Source: Candidatus Didemnitutus sp. (GTDB lineage Bacteria; Verrucomicrobiota; Verrucomicrobiia; Opitutales; Opitutaceae). From it: a stretch of DNA of 64,000 nucleotides. Below are positions 52,141 through 61,770 of this stretch, in pieces. Each line of letters starts with the position of its first letter. Within the stretch, counting starts at the first letter, position 1. The translations under genes were made by a program, and so were the position numbers. The DNA lies in assembly GCA_017991595.1 (NCBI GenBank), contig JAGOQJ010000002.1, positions 311,386-375,385 on the forward strand. The letters are read 5' to 3'. The notes under the pieces were generated by a model. It saw only the letters and a list, made by a program, of their open reading frames with translations, was not told where the DNA came from and made no database searches.

Positions 52141-54261
52141 ATGAGCGGGCATCATCATCCGGAACCGGATTGCGAGACGCTGGCGGACACGCTCGCACCG
52201 GGCGGCGAAACGACCGCCGCACCCGCGGCGCCGCTGCCGGCGACACGCGGCACCCGCGCGCTCGCGTGGGCGGAAGGGCTCTTCGTCCGCGCGGATGCGT
52301 GGCTCGAACGCGCCTTGCCGCGCGACTACAACCCGCTGGCCCAACTCGGGGCGGCGGCGAACGCCGCACTGTTGCTCGCGACCGCCTCTGGCGTGCTGAT
52401 GCTGTTCTGGTATTCCCCGAGCGTGCATCAGGCTTGGAGTTCTCTCGCCGAACTCGGCCCGCGCTCGATCGGCGGTGTGCTACGCAGCGTGCACCGCTAC
52501 GCCTCGGACCTCGCGATGCTGTTCATCCTTGGGCACGCGGTGCGCGCGTTCGTCGCCCGAAAATTCCCCGGAGCGCGCTGGCTGGCGTGGGTCAGCGGCG
52601 TGCTGTTGCTGGCGCTGGTCTGGTTCATCGGCTGGACCGGTTACTGGCTCGTGTGGGACGTGCGAGCGCAGTGGGTCGCGCTCGACACGATGAAGGCCGT
52701 CGACGTGCTCCCGATCTTCGGTGAGCCGATGGGGCGACTGTTCGCAGCCAATCACACGGTGCCGTCGTTGCTCTTCTTCGTCGTCTTCTTCCTGCACATG
52801 GTGCTGCCGCTGGCGATCGCGGCCGGGCTGTGCCTGCATCTGGCGCGGCTGAGCCGCACGAAGCTGCTGCCGGTGGCGCGTTTTACTCTTTGGTTGTCAC
52901 TCGCCACCGTGCTCGCCGCGCTGGTGGTGCCGGCGGATGTCGCGGCACCGGCCGACATGGCGCTCAAGCCGCAGGCCTTCACGATGGACTGGTGGTATCT
53001 CTGGCCGCTGACGCTCTCCGCCCGCCTCTCGGGCGCGGGAGTGTGGCTGGCCGCCGGGCTGTTCCTGCTCGTCCTCGCAAGCGTGCCGTGGTGGCTGGGC
53101 CGGCGGCGCGCCCGGGCGAGCTATCAGGCGACGGTGAACACATCGCGCTGCTTCTCGTGCACGCAATGCGCCCAGGATTGCCCGTTCGGGGCGATCACGA
53201 TGGTCACGCGCACGGATGGAAAACCTTTCCCGTCCCAAGCCCAGGTCGACCCGGACCGCTGTGTCGGTTGCGGCATCTGCACCGGTTCGTGCGACACGCA
53301 GGCGATCGGCATGGCTTGGTTCGATGCTCGCCGCGTGACGCGGGAACTGCAGGATTACGTCAGCGCCGAGGTCGCTGACGGCAATCCTCCCGCGCTGGCC
53401 TTGGTCTGCGCGCAAGCCGACGGCGGCTGGGATTTCTTCCAGGCAGCCGCGTGGCGCGCCCGGCTGCCGGGCTATGAGGTGCGACCGGTGCCGTCCTCCG
53501 GCTGGGTCGAGCCGAAGGTGATCGAGTCGCTGATCGCGAAGGGCGCCCGCGCGGTCCTCGTCGTCAGCACCGTAAACAGCGATCCGTTCTGCCGCGAAGG
53601 CGATGCGTGGCTGCCGCTCCGCCTGCGCGGGGAACGCGAGCCGCACTTTCGCCCAAACCGCGCCGATCCGCGCAAGACCGCGCACGTGCGCTACGATCCC
53701 ACGCGCCCCGACGAACTCACCCGCGTCGCTACGCGCCTGTTGCAGGGCGAGCCGCCTGCCTCCACTACGCGCCCCACGCGCTTCCGGCTGCTCGCCGGCG
53801 GGATGGCGCTCACCGTGTTGCTGTTCGCAGGCATGATTTGGGTCAGCGACGCGCCTTTCCATCATCCGACGGCGCCGGTGCCCGAGCTGGTGTTCAGCTT
53901 CCGCGCCTATGGCGATTGGCTTGATGCCACGACGCAGGCGGCGGCGGATGATCGTCCCGTGCACATGCGCGCCGCGATGCACACCAACCGCTCGCGCGCC
54001 CCCGTCACCGTGCGACTGGAACTCGACGGGCACGCAGAAGAGCACGTGTTCCAGCCCAAGGGCTTCAAGTCCGACGGCGCATCCATCGGCGAATTGCGGT
54101 GCCCGCTCACGGTCGGCGCCCACACCCTGCACTTGAGTGTGAGCACCGCCCCGGACGCGGAACACGCCGCGCAAGTCTGGAGCGGCAGTTTCACGGCCGA
54201 GGCCGGGCGTTTGGTGGTCATCTCATTCGAGCCGGGGACGGGCTTCCGCCGCGAACCCTGA
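52141..54261 (+). CDS. cytochrome b6 / two-[4Fe-4S] ferredoxin / MvhD-like fusion oxidoreductase
   Basis: A 706-residue membrane protein. Residues about 60-250 are a cytochrome b6-type four-helix core with two bis-His pairs, His118/His132 (SVHRYASD, GHAVRAF) and His205/His219 (NHTVPS, FLHMVLP), each 14 apart. Further helices follow to about 325. Next is a ferredoxin domain with C337-FS-C340-TQ-C343-AQD-C347-P and C374-VG-C377-GI-C380-TGS-C384. A region (about 385-555) resembles the MvhD/HdrA-linked hydrogenase iron-sulfur subunit but keeps few of its cysteines. A last helix (ALTVLLFAGMIWV) leads to a small C-terminal domain. It could move electrons between quinol and an iron-sulfur partner. 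A rare clear Shine-Dalgarno GGAGG (52128-52132) decides the ATG at 52141. Confidence 0.8.
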   Translation: MSGHHHPEPDCETLADTLAPGGETTAAPAAPLPATRGTRALAWAEGLFVRADAWLERALPRDYNPLAQLGAAANAALLLATASGVLMLFWYSPSVHQAWSSLAELGPRSIGGVLRSVHRYASDLAMLFILGHAVRAFVARKFPGARWLAWVSGVLLLALVWFIGWTGYWLVWDVRAQWVALDTMKAVDVLPIFGEPMGRLFAANHTVPSLLFFVVFFLHMVLPLAIAAGLCLHLARLSRTKLLPVARFTLWLSLATVLAALVVPADVAAPADMALKPQAFTMDWWYLWPLTLSARLSGAGVWLAAGLFLLVLASVPWWLGRRRARASYQATVNTSRCFSCTQCAQDCPFGAITMVTRTDGKPFPSQAQVDPDRCVGCGICTGSCDTQAIGMAWFDARRVTRELQDYVSAEVADGNPPALALVCAQADGGWDFFQAAAWRARLPGYEVRPVPSSGWVEPKVIESLIAKGARAVLVVSTVNSDPFCREGDAWLPLRLRGEREPHFRPNRADPRKTAHVRYDPTRPDELTRVATRLLQGEPPASTTRPTRFRLLAGGMALTVLLFAGMIWVSDAPFHHPTAPVPELVFSFRAYGDWLDATTQAAADDRPVHMRAAMHTNRSRAPVTVRLELDGHAEEHVFQPKGFKSDGASIGELRCPLTVGAHTLHLSVSTAPDAEHAAQVWSGSFTAEAGRLVVISFEPGTGFRREP

Positions 54262-54285
54262 ATTGCGCGCGCAGGACGGGTTTGC

Positions 54286-54327
54286 ATGATGGGAATCAAG
54301 GTTTTCTTCCCCTTTCTCTGCTAACCT
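54286..54327 (+). promoter_or_regulatory. FNR/DNR-type box and -10 for the DUF2249-CopD-cupin unit
   Basis: ATGATGGGAATCAA (54286-54299) matches the box with one changed outer base. TAACCT (54322-54327) starts 22 bp after it. The predicted start is 54334, 17 nt before the ATG at 54351. Confidence 0.68.
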
Positions 54328-54350
54328 GTCCCTGTTTCCGCTCCTTCGCC

Positions 54351-54584
54351 ATGAAACCCAAGACTTTCAAGACCTTCGACGTGCGGCCGCATCTGGCCGC
54401 CGGCAACGAACCTTTCCCTCTCATCCGTGAGCGCGTCGACGCGCTGGAGGCCGGCCAGGGCCTCACGATCGTCGCACCCTTTCTGCCCGCCCCGCTGGTT
54501 GAGTTGCTGCAAAGCGAAGGCTATTCCACGTCGATGGAGCGTCGCGCCGACGGCGCGTGGGCGGTGAACTTCTGGAAGGACTGA
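54351..54584 (+). CDS. DUF2249-family small protein
   Basis: A 77-residue soluble protein. The family pattern is seen as FDVRPHLAAGNEPFPLIRERVDAL, then LTIVAPFLPAPLVELLQSEGY, then the C-terminal WAVNFWKD. DUF2249 has a TusA/SirA-like fold and often occurs with hemerythrin, NO-response and cytochrome genes. The exact function is unknown. It starts a three-gene unit under an FNR-type box. Confidence 0.82.
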   Translation: MKPKTFKTFDVRPHLAAGNEPFPLIRERVDALEAGQGLTIVAPFLPAPLVELLQSEGYSTSMERRADGAWAVNFWKD

Positions 54585-54586
54585 CC

Positions 54587-55048
54587 ATGAGCGTGGGCGC
54601 CTACTACGCGATCCTGTCGCTGCATCTGCTTGGCGCCTGCATTTGGGCAGGCGGCCATCTGGTGCTGGCGATCCGCGTGTTGCCGCGCGCCCTGCGCGAG
54701 CGACGGGCGTCGATCATCCAGGAATTCGAAGGTGCCTACGAACGCATCGGGTTGCCCGCCCTCGTCGTGCAAGTCCTCACCGGTCTCGCGCTGGCCTATC
54801 GCCTGCTCGGAACACCTGCGAACTGGTTCGCCGACTCCGGCGTGGCGCGGATGGTCCAGCTCAAGCTGCTCCTGCTCGCAGGCACGGTGGCCTTGGCCAT
54901 CCATGCCAAGACACGGCTCATCCCGAACCTGCGCGACGACAACCTGCCCGCGCTCGGATCGCACATCGTCGGCGTCACGGTGCTCGCGGTGCTGTTCGTC
55001 CTCGCTGGAGCCAGTCTGCGGCTCGGCGGCTTCCCTTTGTTCAACTAA
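54587..55048 (+). CDS. CopD-like four-helix membrane protein
   Basis: A 153-residue protein with four hydrophobic helices (YYAILSLHLLGACIWAGGHL, ALVVQVLTGLALAYRLL, KLLLLAGTVALAIHA, HIVGVTVLAVLFVLAGAS). His residues in helices I, III and IV could bind heme or copper, as in the CopD/YozB families. The ATG at 54587 comes two bp after the DUF2249 stop. It may handle copper or heme for the respiratory enzymes; the function is not proven. Confidence 0.75.
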   Translation: MSVGAYYAILSLHLLGACIWAGGHLVLAIRVLPRALRERRASIIQEFEGAYERIGLPALVVQVLTGLALAYRLLGTPANWFADSGVARMVQLKLLLLAGTVALAIHAKTRLIPNLRDDNLPALGSHIVGVTVLAVLFVLAGASLRLGGFPLFN

Positions 55049-55062
55049 GATTCCTTTCCGTC

Positions 55063-55413
55063 ATGTCCTCCTCCGCCCTGCTCGCTCCTGAAACCAGTGG
55101 CACCTGCCCACTGCAAATCCCCGTCGACCGCGTGGCCCACGGCATCGTCAGCCAAGCGCTGCTCACGGCTCCGGGGCTGCGTGCCACGCTGTTCAAGTTC
55201 GCGCCCGGCCAGGAACTCTCGGAGCACACGAGCAGCGCGCGCGTGCTCGTGCAGGTGATGAGCGGACGCTGCGAGTTCACGATCGACGGCCAGCCGCGCG
55301 TGCTCACGCCGGGCGAACTGCTGCACATGCCGCCCAAGGCGCCACACGCCGTGCGCGCGCTTGATGAGCTGACGCTGCTCGTCATCCAAGCCACGCCGCC
55401 CGCGCAGGGCTGA
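55063..55413 (+). CDS. cupin-domain protein
   Basis: A 116-residue protein with one cupin barrel: motif 1 around FAPGQELSEHTSSARVLVQVMSGRCEF and motif 2 around LTPGELLHMPPKAPHAVRAL. The expected metal ligands His in EHTS and the His in PHAV are present. Cupins of this type bind a metal and act as small-molecule sensors or dioxygenases. It is third in the unit after the DUF2249 and CopD-like genes. Its specific role is unknown. Confidence 0.8.
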   Translation: MSSSALLAPETSGTCPLQIPVDRVAHGIVSQALLTAPGLRATLFKFAPGQELSEHTSSARVLVQVMSGRCEFTIDGQPRVLTPGELLHMPPKAPHAVRALDELTLLVIQATPPAQG

Positions 55414-55431
55414 ACGACCCGCGCCGGCGCA

Positions 55432-55848
55432 TCACTGCGCCGGACGGTCCAGCTGGCAAAGCCGGGCGAACGCGCCCAGATCACGCCGCGCGAGCGCGGT
55501 AACCACGCGTTTCACCTCCGCGAATTCGCGGTCGCGCACTTCCGCCGGCAACGGCGCGCGCTCGGCCTGCACGAGCACCAGCGCTTCCAGCACCGCCTGC
55601 TCGCCGGCCCGGTAATAGGCCTGCAGCGGATGACGGCCGCAGCCGCACTCGTCGGCTTGTTCGTCGGGCAAAGGCTCCGCCGCGCGCAGTGCCGCGAAGA
55701 TCTCGCGTAGGGATGCATCGACGCCGAAGACCAACGTGTCGGGATTGGCGAGCGGGCCGGTCGCCTTTTCCAGCCGCAGAAAAGCCTCCCAGCGGGCATG
55801 GATCTGCGCCCGTCGCGCGCGCAGACGTTGAACGAGTTCCGGTTCCAT
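55432..55848 (-). CDS. uncharacterised helical protein of the NO regulon
   Basis: A 138-residue soluble protein, mostly helical and charged (ELVQRLRARRAQIHARWEAFLRLEK). It has a CGCGRH segment in the middle that could bind metal. I do not recognise a family. The ATG at 55848 was chosen over 55860 because the candidate -10 box (GATAAT, 55864-55859) overlaps the upstream ATG. Its promoter has the FNR-type box, so it is likely part of the same response. It is convergent with the cupin gene and divergent from the Crp/Fnr gene. Confidence 0.65.
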   Translation of the reverse strand: MEPELVQRLRARRAQIHARWEAFLRLEKATGPLANPDTLVFGVDASLREIFAALRAAEPLPDEQADECGCGRHPLQAYYRAGEQAVLEALVLVQAERAPLPAEVRDREFAEVKRVVTALARRDLGAFARLCQLDRPAQ

Positions 55849-55858
55849 GGGGTCGCGC

Positions 55859-55899
55859 ATTATCGTCCGTCCGCACGCGGCCGCCTTGATCCAAGTCAA
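55859..55899 (-). promoter_or_regulatory. FNR/DNR-type box and -10 for the gene at 55432-55848
   Basis: On the plus strand the box reads TTGATCCAAGTCAA (55886-55899). On the minus strand GATAAT (55864-55859) follows 21 bp later. The predicted start is about 55852, four nt from the chosen ATG. Confidence 0.65.
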
Positions 55900-55974
55900 A
55901 TTCCGCCGCGATTTTCACGCCCGCCCGCGACATCGCGCAAGGCCCCGCGAGCGGCGATTTTGTGCAACGAAAAC

Positions 55975-56002
55975 TTGGCGGCGGCAGCACAGTCGCTTAA
56001 CT
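55975..56002 (+). promoter_or_regulatory. candidate Crp/Fnr gene promoter, predicted leaderless
   Basis: TTGGCG (55975-55980) and TTAACT (55997-56002) are spaced 16 bp apart. The predicted start is 56009 or 56010, the A of the ATG. No FNR-type box lies in the usual class-II position for this gene. Confidence 0.45.
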
Positions 56003-56009
56003 GGCTGCG

Positions 56010-56729
56010 ATGCCCGTCAGTCCCCGTCCTGCCGATCTCAAGATCACCGGCCTCATCGGATCGCTCCGTTGCGCGCAACTCTTCAGCGGCCTGTCGGCCG
56101 AGGACCTGACGACGATCGCCGCGTTCACCACTACGGTCGCGCTGCCGAAAGACGCCTATCTTTTCCGTGAGGGCGAGCCGTCGCGCGGCTGCTACATCGT
56201 GCAAAGCGGCGCCTTGAACGTCCACCGCGTGAACGCCGCGGGCAAGGAGCAGGTCATCCACGTGTTCCGCTCGGGTGAATCGCTGGCGGAGGCGTCCCTC
56301 GCCTCGCCCACGGGCTATCCGGCCAACGCGCGTGCGGTCGAACCGAGTTCGGTGCTGTTGATCCCCAAGGCGCCGATCCTCGAACTCATCGGCCAGCGCC
56401 CCGATCTCGCGATGCGCATGCTCGGCTCGATGAGCGCCCACCTGCGCGTGCTCGTGGGCATGCTCGACGACCTCACGCTGAAGGATGTGGAGACGCGCAT
56501 GCTCAACTGGCTCGTGAAACACGGCGCCCAGGCGCGCGGCGGCGTGATCAAGCTCTCGGGCACCAAGCGCGTGCTCGCCGCCGAGCTGGGCACGAGCAGC
56601 GAGACGCTCTCGCGCACGCTGGCCCGCCTGCGCATGCAGAAGCTGATTTCCGTGCACGGCAAGTCGATCGCGGTGCACCAGCCGCAGGAACTCGCCGCGA
56701 TGCTGCGGCGCAACCTCGGCGAAGCCTAA
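56010..56729 (+). CDS. Crp/Fnr-family regulator, DNR/NnrR type
   Basis: A 239-residue transcription factor. A cyclic-nucleotide-type beta-barrel lies at about 20-140 (YLFREGEPSRGCYIVQSGALNVHRV), then a dimer helix, then a helix-turn-helix at about 185-210. The recognition helix SSETLSRTLARL has Glu198, Ser201 and Arg202 in the E-x2-SR pattern that reads TTGA half-sites in FNR. The N-terminal cysteine cluster of FNR is missing; only two scattered Cys are seen near the N-terminus. This matches NO-sensing DNR/NnrR proteins, some of which bind heme. It is the natural candidate to bind the six boxes in this window. Confidence 0.88.
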   Translation: MPVSPRPADLKITGLIGSLRCAQLFSGLSAEDLTTIAAFTTTVALPKDAYLFREGEPSRGCYIVQSGALNVHRVNAAGKEQVIHVFRSGESLAEASLASPTGYPANARAVEPSSVLLIPKAPILELIGQRPDLAMRMLGSMSAHLRVLVGMLDDLTLKDVETRMLNWLVKHGAQARGGVIKLSGTKRVLAAELGTSSETLSRTLARLRMQKLISVHGKSIAVHQPQELAAMLRRNLGEA

Positions 56730-56789
56730 AGCAAAGCCGGGGCGCTTGCGGCAGCCCCGGCGAAGGAAGAGCGAAGAGCCGATGGCGCG

Positions 56790-57524
56790 TCAGTTGTTGC
56801 CGGCCACCTGCAGCGCCCGCGGGAAGAGGATGTTGTTCTCCTTGTGCACGTGGCGGTGCAGGTCGGATTCGAACTCGGCCAGCCCGGCGAGCAGCGCGCG
56901 GTGCGTGTTGCAGGCGTCCTCGGCCGGCGCGAAGCCGTCCGTCAGCTCCCGCAATCGCGCGACCGCCTGGCCGGCGCTCTCATGCTCCGTCTCCATTTGG
57001 CGAATGGGATTGGCGATGGAGCCGCAGTGGAATTGGTCCGATGAACCGCGCTCGATCTGACGCACGAGCGGGAAGAGGATTTTTTCCTCCTTGTCCATGT
57101 GGCTGAACATCTCGGCGGCCAGCGCGAGCGTGGTCTCGGCCACGTCCACGAGCCGCTCGTCGCGCCACGAGTGCTTGCGTGCGACCCGGTCGGCCATCTC
57201 GCAAAGGCGCGGCAACTCGGCCTTCACATAATTATGGTGCGTGCGCTCGATGTGATCGGCCAACTCGGTGAGGGAATACGCCGACACGTCGAGCTCGCTG
57301 CCCGCCGCGGAGGCCAACGCATCGACGGAGGCCTGCAGCAATGCGACGACCGAGACGGGATCGAGCCGCAGCTCGGTGCAGACTTGGCGCAGCGCGCGCT
57401 TGCCGCCGCAGCAATAGTCGACCTTGAACTGCTCGAAGACCCGCGCGAGGGTCGGCCAGGCCGCGACGATTTCACCGACGGTGAGGTCGGCCGTGAGAGT
57501 TGGTTTCGTGGAGGTTGTAGACAT
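56790..57524 (-). CDS. ric: iron-sulfur cluster repair di-iron protein (Ric/ScdA/YtfE)
   Basis: A 244-residue cytosolic protein repairing Fe-S clusters damaged by NO and oxidants. The N-terminal DUF542/ScdA domain shows VGEIVAAWPTLARVFEQFKVDYCCGGKR with the two adjacent cysteines. The hemerythrin-like domain provides di-iron ligands in ADHIERTHHNYVK, SHMDKEEKILFP, ETEHESAG and HRHVHKENNILFP. The length is normal. The box at 57562-57575 lies upstream, so it should be co-induced with NO metabolism. Confidence 0.94.
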   Translation of the reverse strand: MSTTSTKPTLTADLTVGEIVAAWPTLARVFEQFKVDYCCGGKRALRQVCTELRLDPVSVVALLQASVDALASAAGSELDVSAYSLTELADHIERTHHNYVKAELPRLCEMADRVARKHSWRDERLVDVAETTLALAAEMFSHMDKEEKILFPLVRQIERGSSDQFHCGSIANPIRQMETEHESAGQAVARLRELTDGFAPAEDACNTHRALLAGLAEFESDLHRHVHKENNILFPRALQVAGNN

Positions 57525-57533
57525 CGTGCCGCG

Positions 57534-57575
57534 ACCTTACCCGCTGCACGTCCGGCACGCCTTGAGCTGAATCAA
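57534..57575 (-). promoter_or_regulatory. FNR/DNR-type box and -10 for ric
   Basis: On the plus strand the box is TTGAGCTGAATCAA (57562-57575). On the minus strand TAAGGT (57539-57534) starts exactly 22 bp after it. The predicted start at 57527 is 3 nt before the ATG at 57524. Confidence 0.72.
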
Positions 57576-57645
57576 ACATTCCTCGCGCCGGGGCGACGGG
57601 GCGTGGGCACGACGGCGGCCGACGCTTGCCGGGAGAGCGGAGTTC

Positions 57646-58476
57646 GTGCGGAATGACGGCCTCGTGCCCGTCTCCGCCCCCCTGCTTTTCGATTTCCGCC
57701 AGCTCACCGTCTACCGCGGCGAGCGACGCGCCCTGCACGGCCTCGACCTGCAACTCCGAGCAGGCGAGCACCTCGCCATCCTCGGCCCGAACGGCTGCGG
57801 CAAGTCGACGCTTATCAAGACGCTCACGCGCGAGCTCTACCCCGTCACGGATACGCCGGGCTACCGCTTCCGCCTGCTCGGCGAGGAATTCGCCGACATC
57901 ACCGATTTCCGCAAGACCCTTGGCGTCGTCGCGCTCGATCAGCTGCTCAGGTTATCCGCCGAGGTCACCGAGCGGACGGTCACCGGACTTGAATTGGTGC
58001 TGTCCGGCTTCTTCGACAGCATCGGGCTGTGGCCGCACATGCATCCGACCGTGAGTCAGAGTCGCCGGGCGCGCAGCGTGTTGCGTTTCCTCGGCATTGC
58101 GCATCTCGCACAGCGCTCGCTGCGCGAAATGTCGTCCGGCGAACAGCGCCGCTGCTTCATCGGCCGCGCGATCGTGCACGATCCGGCCGCGGTGCTGTTC
58201 GATGAGCCGACAACGAGCCTTGATCCCGCCGCCGTGATCGAGTTTCGCCGCGTGCTGCGGGCGCTTTGCCGGCGCCGCAAGAGCGTCGTGCTCGTCACGC
58301 ACAACGTCGCGGACCTCGTGCCGGAGATCGACCGGGTGCTGCTCATGCGCGCGGGACGCATCGTGGCCGACGGACCGCCGCGGCGCGTGCTCAGCTCAGC
58401 CTCGCTCTCGCGCCTTTTCGGCCAGCCGCTGCGCTTGGTGCGCACACGCGGGCACTACGATCTCATCAGCCGCTGA
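57646..58476 (+). CDS. orphan ABC transporter ATPase
   Basis: A 276-residue ATPase from GTG 57646. Walker A is GPNGCGKST, the signature MSSGEQRRCFIGRAI, Walker B VLFDEPTTSLD and the H-loop VTHNVADL. It resembles the iron-complex/molybdate ATPases of the ModF/YlmA/FecE group. No permease or binding protein is adjacent, so it may serve a transporter elsewhere or act as a soluble ATPase. It is divergent from ric; no -10 is found in the proper place for the box at 57562 to serve this gene. Confidence 0.82.
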   Translation: MRNDGLVPVSAPLLFDFRQLTVYRGERRALHGLDLQLRAGEHLAILGPNGCGKSTLIKTLTRELYPVTDTPGYRFRLLGEEFADITDFRKTLGVVALDQLLRLSAEVTERTVTGLELVLSGFFDSIGLWPHMHPTVSQSRRARSVLRFLGIAHLAQRSLREMSSGEQRRCFIGRAIVHDPAAVLFDEPTTSLDPAAVIEFRRVLRALCRRRKSVVLVTHNVADLVPEIDRVLLMRAGRIVADGPPRRVLSSASLSRLFGQPLRLVRTRGHYDLISR

Positions 58477-58540
58477 GCGGCCGCCGGCAAGTCGGCCAGC
58501 GATCCGAGGTGCGCCGACGCAGCTGCGGGATTCACTAACC

Positions 58541-58903
58541 TCAGGCGTCGCGGTGCACGGTGGCCGGCGAGAAGGCGGGCAGGCAGACGGCGATATACTC
58601 GGCGCCGTCGGCGTGCGGTGTGGAGTAGCGCACCCACTCGCCCTTCAAGGTGTGAACTGCCTGGCCGGCCTTGACGGTGAGCGTGCCAGTCTTGGTTTCG
58701 ACCTGCAGTTCGCCGCGGAGGACGACGGTGTATTCGTCGAACTCGGGCGTCTGTCCCGGCTCGACCCAACCGCCCGGACTGCGCATGCGCGCGATGCTGA
58801 CGGCTTCAGTCCGCGAATTCACGCGGCCGAAGAATTCCTCGATCAGTTTCGGCTTGTTGCCGGCGGAGGCGATGACGGTGGGCTGGGCGATGAGGTTAGC
58901 CAT
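58541..58903 (-). CDS. cupin-domain protein
   Basis: A 120-residue single-cupin protein. Motif 1 lies around EPGQTPEFDEYTVVLRGELQVE, and motif 2 around VKAGQAVHTLKGEWVRYSTP. Several expected metal-binding histidines are absent in motif 1, so metal content is doubtful. It is convergent with the ABC ATPase and separated from ahcY by a terminator. The function is unknown. Confidence 0.75.
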   Translation of the reverse strand: MANLIAQPTVIASAGNKPKLIEEFFGRVNSRTEAVSIARMRSPGGWVEPGQTPEFDEYTVVLRGELQVETKTGTLTVKAGQAVHTLKGEWVRYSTPHADGAEYIAVCLPAFSPATVHRDA

Positions 58904-58925
58904 GGGGAGAGCTTAATATGCAGGG

Positions 58926-58962
58926 CGGGAAAACAAAACGCCGCGGATTGCTCCGCGGCGTT
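58926..58962 (-). terminator. intrinsic terminator of the metK-ahcY operon
   Basis: On the minus strand a perfect 10-bp stem AACGCCGCGG/CCGCGGCGTT (58937-58946 with 58953-58962, 6-nt loop) is followed by TTTGTTTTCC. It starts 15 bp past the ahcY stop. Confidence 0.85.
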
Positions 58963-58976
58963 GAAATCTAATTGGC

Positions 58977-60383
58977 TCAGTAGCGGTAGTGCTCGGGCTT
59001 GTAGGGGCCTTCCACCGGGACGCCGAGGTAGGCGGCCTGCGCGGGCGAGAGCTTGGTGAGCTTCGCACCGATTTTTTCCAAGTGCAGGCGGGCGACTTCT
59101 TCGTCGAGGTGCTTGGGCAGGCGATAGACGCCGACCTTGTAGCTGTCCTTGTTCTTCCAGAGATCGAGCTGGGCGAGCGTCTGGTTGGTGAAGGAGTTCG
59201 ACATGACGAACGACGGGTGGCCGGTTGCGCAACCGAGGTTCACGAGGCGCCCTTCGGCGAGCATGTAGATGCTGTTCCCGTTCGGGAACGTATACATGTC
59301 GTATTGGGGCTTAATGTTCGTGCGCTTCGCGTCGGACTTGTTCAGCGCGTCGACCTGGATCTCGTTATCGAAGTGGCCGATGTTACAGACGATCGCCTGG
59401 TCCTTCATCTGGCGCATGTGCTCGAGGGTGATGATGTCGACGTTGCCGGTGGTGGTGACGTAGATGTCAGCCGTGCCGAGCGTCGACTCGATCGTGTTGA
59501 CCTCGAAGCCTTCCATCGCGGCCTGGAGGGCGTTGATGGGATCGATCTCGGTGACGATGACGCGGGCGCCGAAGCCCTTGAGCGAGTGCGCCGAGCCCTT
59601 GCCGACGTCGCCGTAACCGCAGACGCACGCGACCTTGCCGGCGATCATGACGTCGGTGGCGCGCTTGAGGCCGTCGGCGAGCGATTCGCGGCAGCCGTAG
59701 AGATTGTCGAACTTGGACTTCGTGACCGAGTCGTTGACGTTGATGGCCGGGACGAGCAGCTGGCCCTTCTCGAGCATCTGGTAGAGGCGATGGACGCCGG
59801 TGGTCGTCTCTTCGGAGACGCCGCGCCATTCCTTCACGACGTTGGTCCAGCACTTCGGGTTCTGGGCGTGGACGCGCTTGAGGAGATTTTTGATCACCTG
59901 CTCTTCGTGCGAGGACGAAGGCGAGTCGACCCACTTGTCGCCCTGCTCGAGCTGATAGCCCTTGTGAATGAGGAGCGTGACGTCACCGCCGTCGTCGACG
60001 ACGAGTTGCGGGCCTTGGCCCTGCGGATTCAAAACGGCCTTGAGCGTGCAGTCCCAGTATTCTTCGAGCGTCTCGCCCTTCCAGGCGAAGACCGGCACGC
60101 CGGCCGCGGCGATAGCGGAAGCGGCGTGGTCCTGCGTCGAGAAGATGTTGCACGACGCCCAGCGCACGGTGGCGCCGAGTTCGACCAGCGTCTCGATGAG
60201 GACGGCGGTCTGAATCGTCATGTGCAGCGAGCCGGTGACCCGCACGCCCTTGAGGGGCTTGCCCGGACCGAACTTTTTGCGGACCGACATCAGGCCGGGC
60301 ATTTCGTGCTCGGCGATCTGGATTTCTTTCCGGCCCCATTCGGCCAGCGAGATGTCTTTAACGTGAAAATCAGAATGCGCCAT
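58977..60383 (-). CDS. ahcY: adenosylhomocysteinase
   Basis: A 468-residue cytosolic enzyme that splits S-adenosylhomocysteine to adenosine and homocysteine using bound NAD. Clear marks are [29 protein letters not shown], the NAD loop [35 protein letters not shown] and the terminal KPEHYRY. The length includes the roughly 40-residue insertion of the bacterial long type. It lies 11 bp after metK, so the two form an operon that makes and recycles the methyl donor. Confidence 0.97.
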   Translation of the reverse strand: MAHSDFHVKDISLAEWGRKEIQIAEHEMPGLMSVRKKFGPGKPLKGVRVTGSLHMTIQTAVLIETLVELGATVRWASCNIFSTQDHAASAIAAAGVPVFAWKGETLEEYWDCTLKAVLNPQGQGPQLVVDDGGDVTLLIHKGYQLEQGDKWVDSPSSSHEEQVIKNLLKRVHAQNPKCWTNVVKEWRGVSEETTTGVHRLYQMLEKGQLLVPAINVNDSVTKSKFDNLYGCRESLADGLKRATDVMIAGKVACVCGYGDVGKGSAHSLKGFGARVIVTEIDPINALQAAMEGFEVNTIESTLGTADIYVTTTGNVDIITLEHMRQMKDQAIVCNIGHFDNEIQVDALNKSDAKRTNIKPQYDMYTFPNGNSIYMLAEGRLVNLGCATGHPSFVMSNSFTNQTLAQLDLWKNKDSYKVGVYRLPKHLDEEVARLHLEKIGAKLTKLSPAQAAYLGVPVEGPYKPEHYRY

Positions 60384-60394
60384 GGCAGTGCGAG

Positions 60395-61609
<1,215 letters not shown>

Positions 61610-61770
61610 AGAAGCCCGGAAGGCAACGCACGACCCCGACGCACAGCAAGTTAAAATATCAACGTATGCGAATTCTATGATACGAGCTTAGCAGCCACGC
61701 CATACCTGACTTGCCACCATGCATTTCCGCGCTTCCCTTGTAGGCATCCCCTGCCCTCCGGCGCACCCGC

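Noticed and set aside
57562..57645. The FNR-type box as activator of the ABC ATPase at 57646
   Set aside because: No TAnnnT hexamer lies 22 bp downstream on the plus strand, whereas the minus-strand spacing to ric is exact.
61610..61770. SAM- or SAH-responsive riboswitch upstream of metK
   Set aside because: No recognisable conserved core or pseudoknot was seen; only an AT-rich patch that may hold a promoter.
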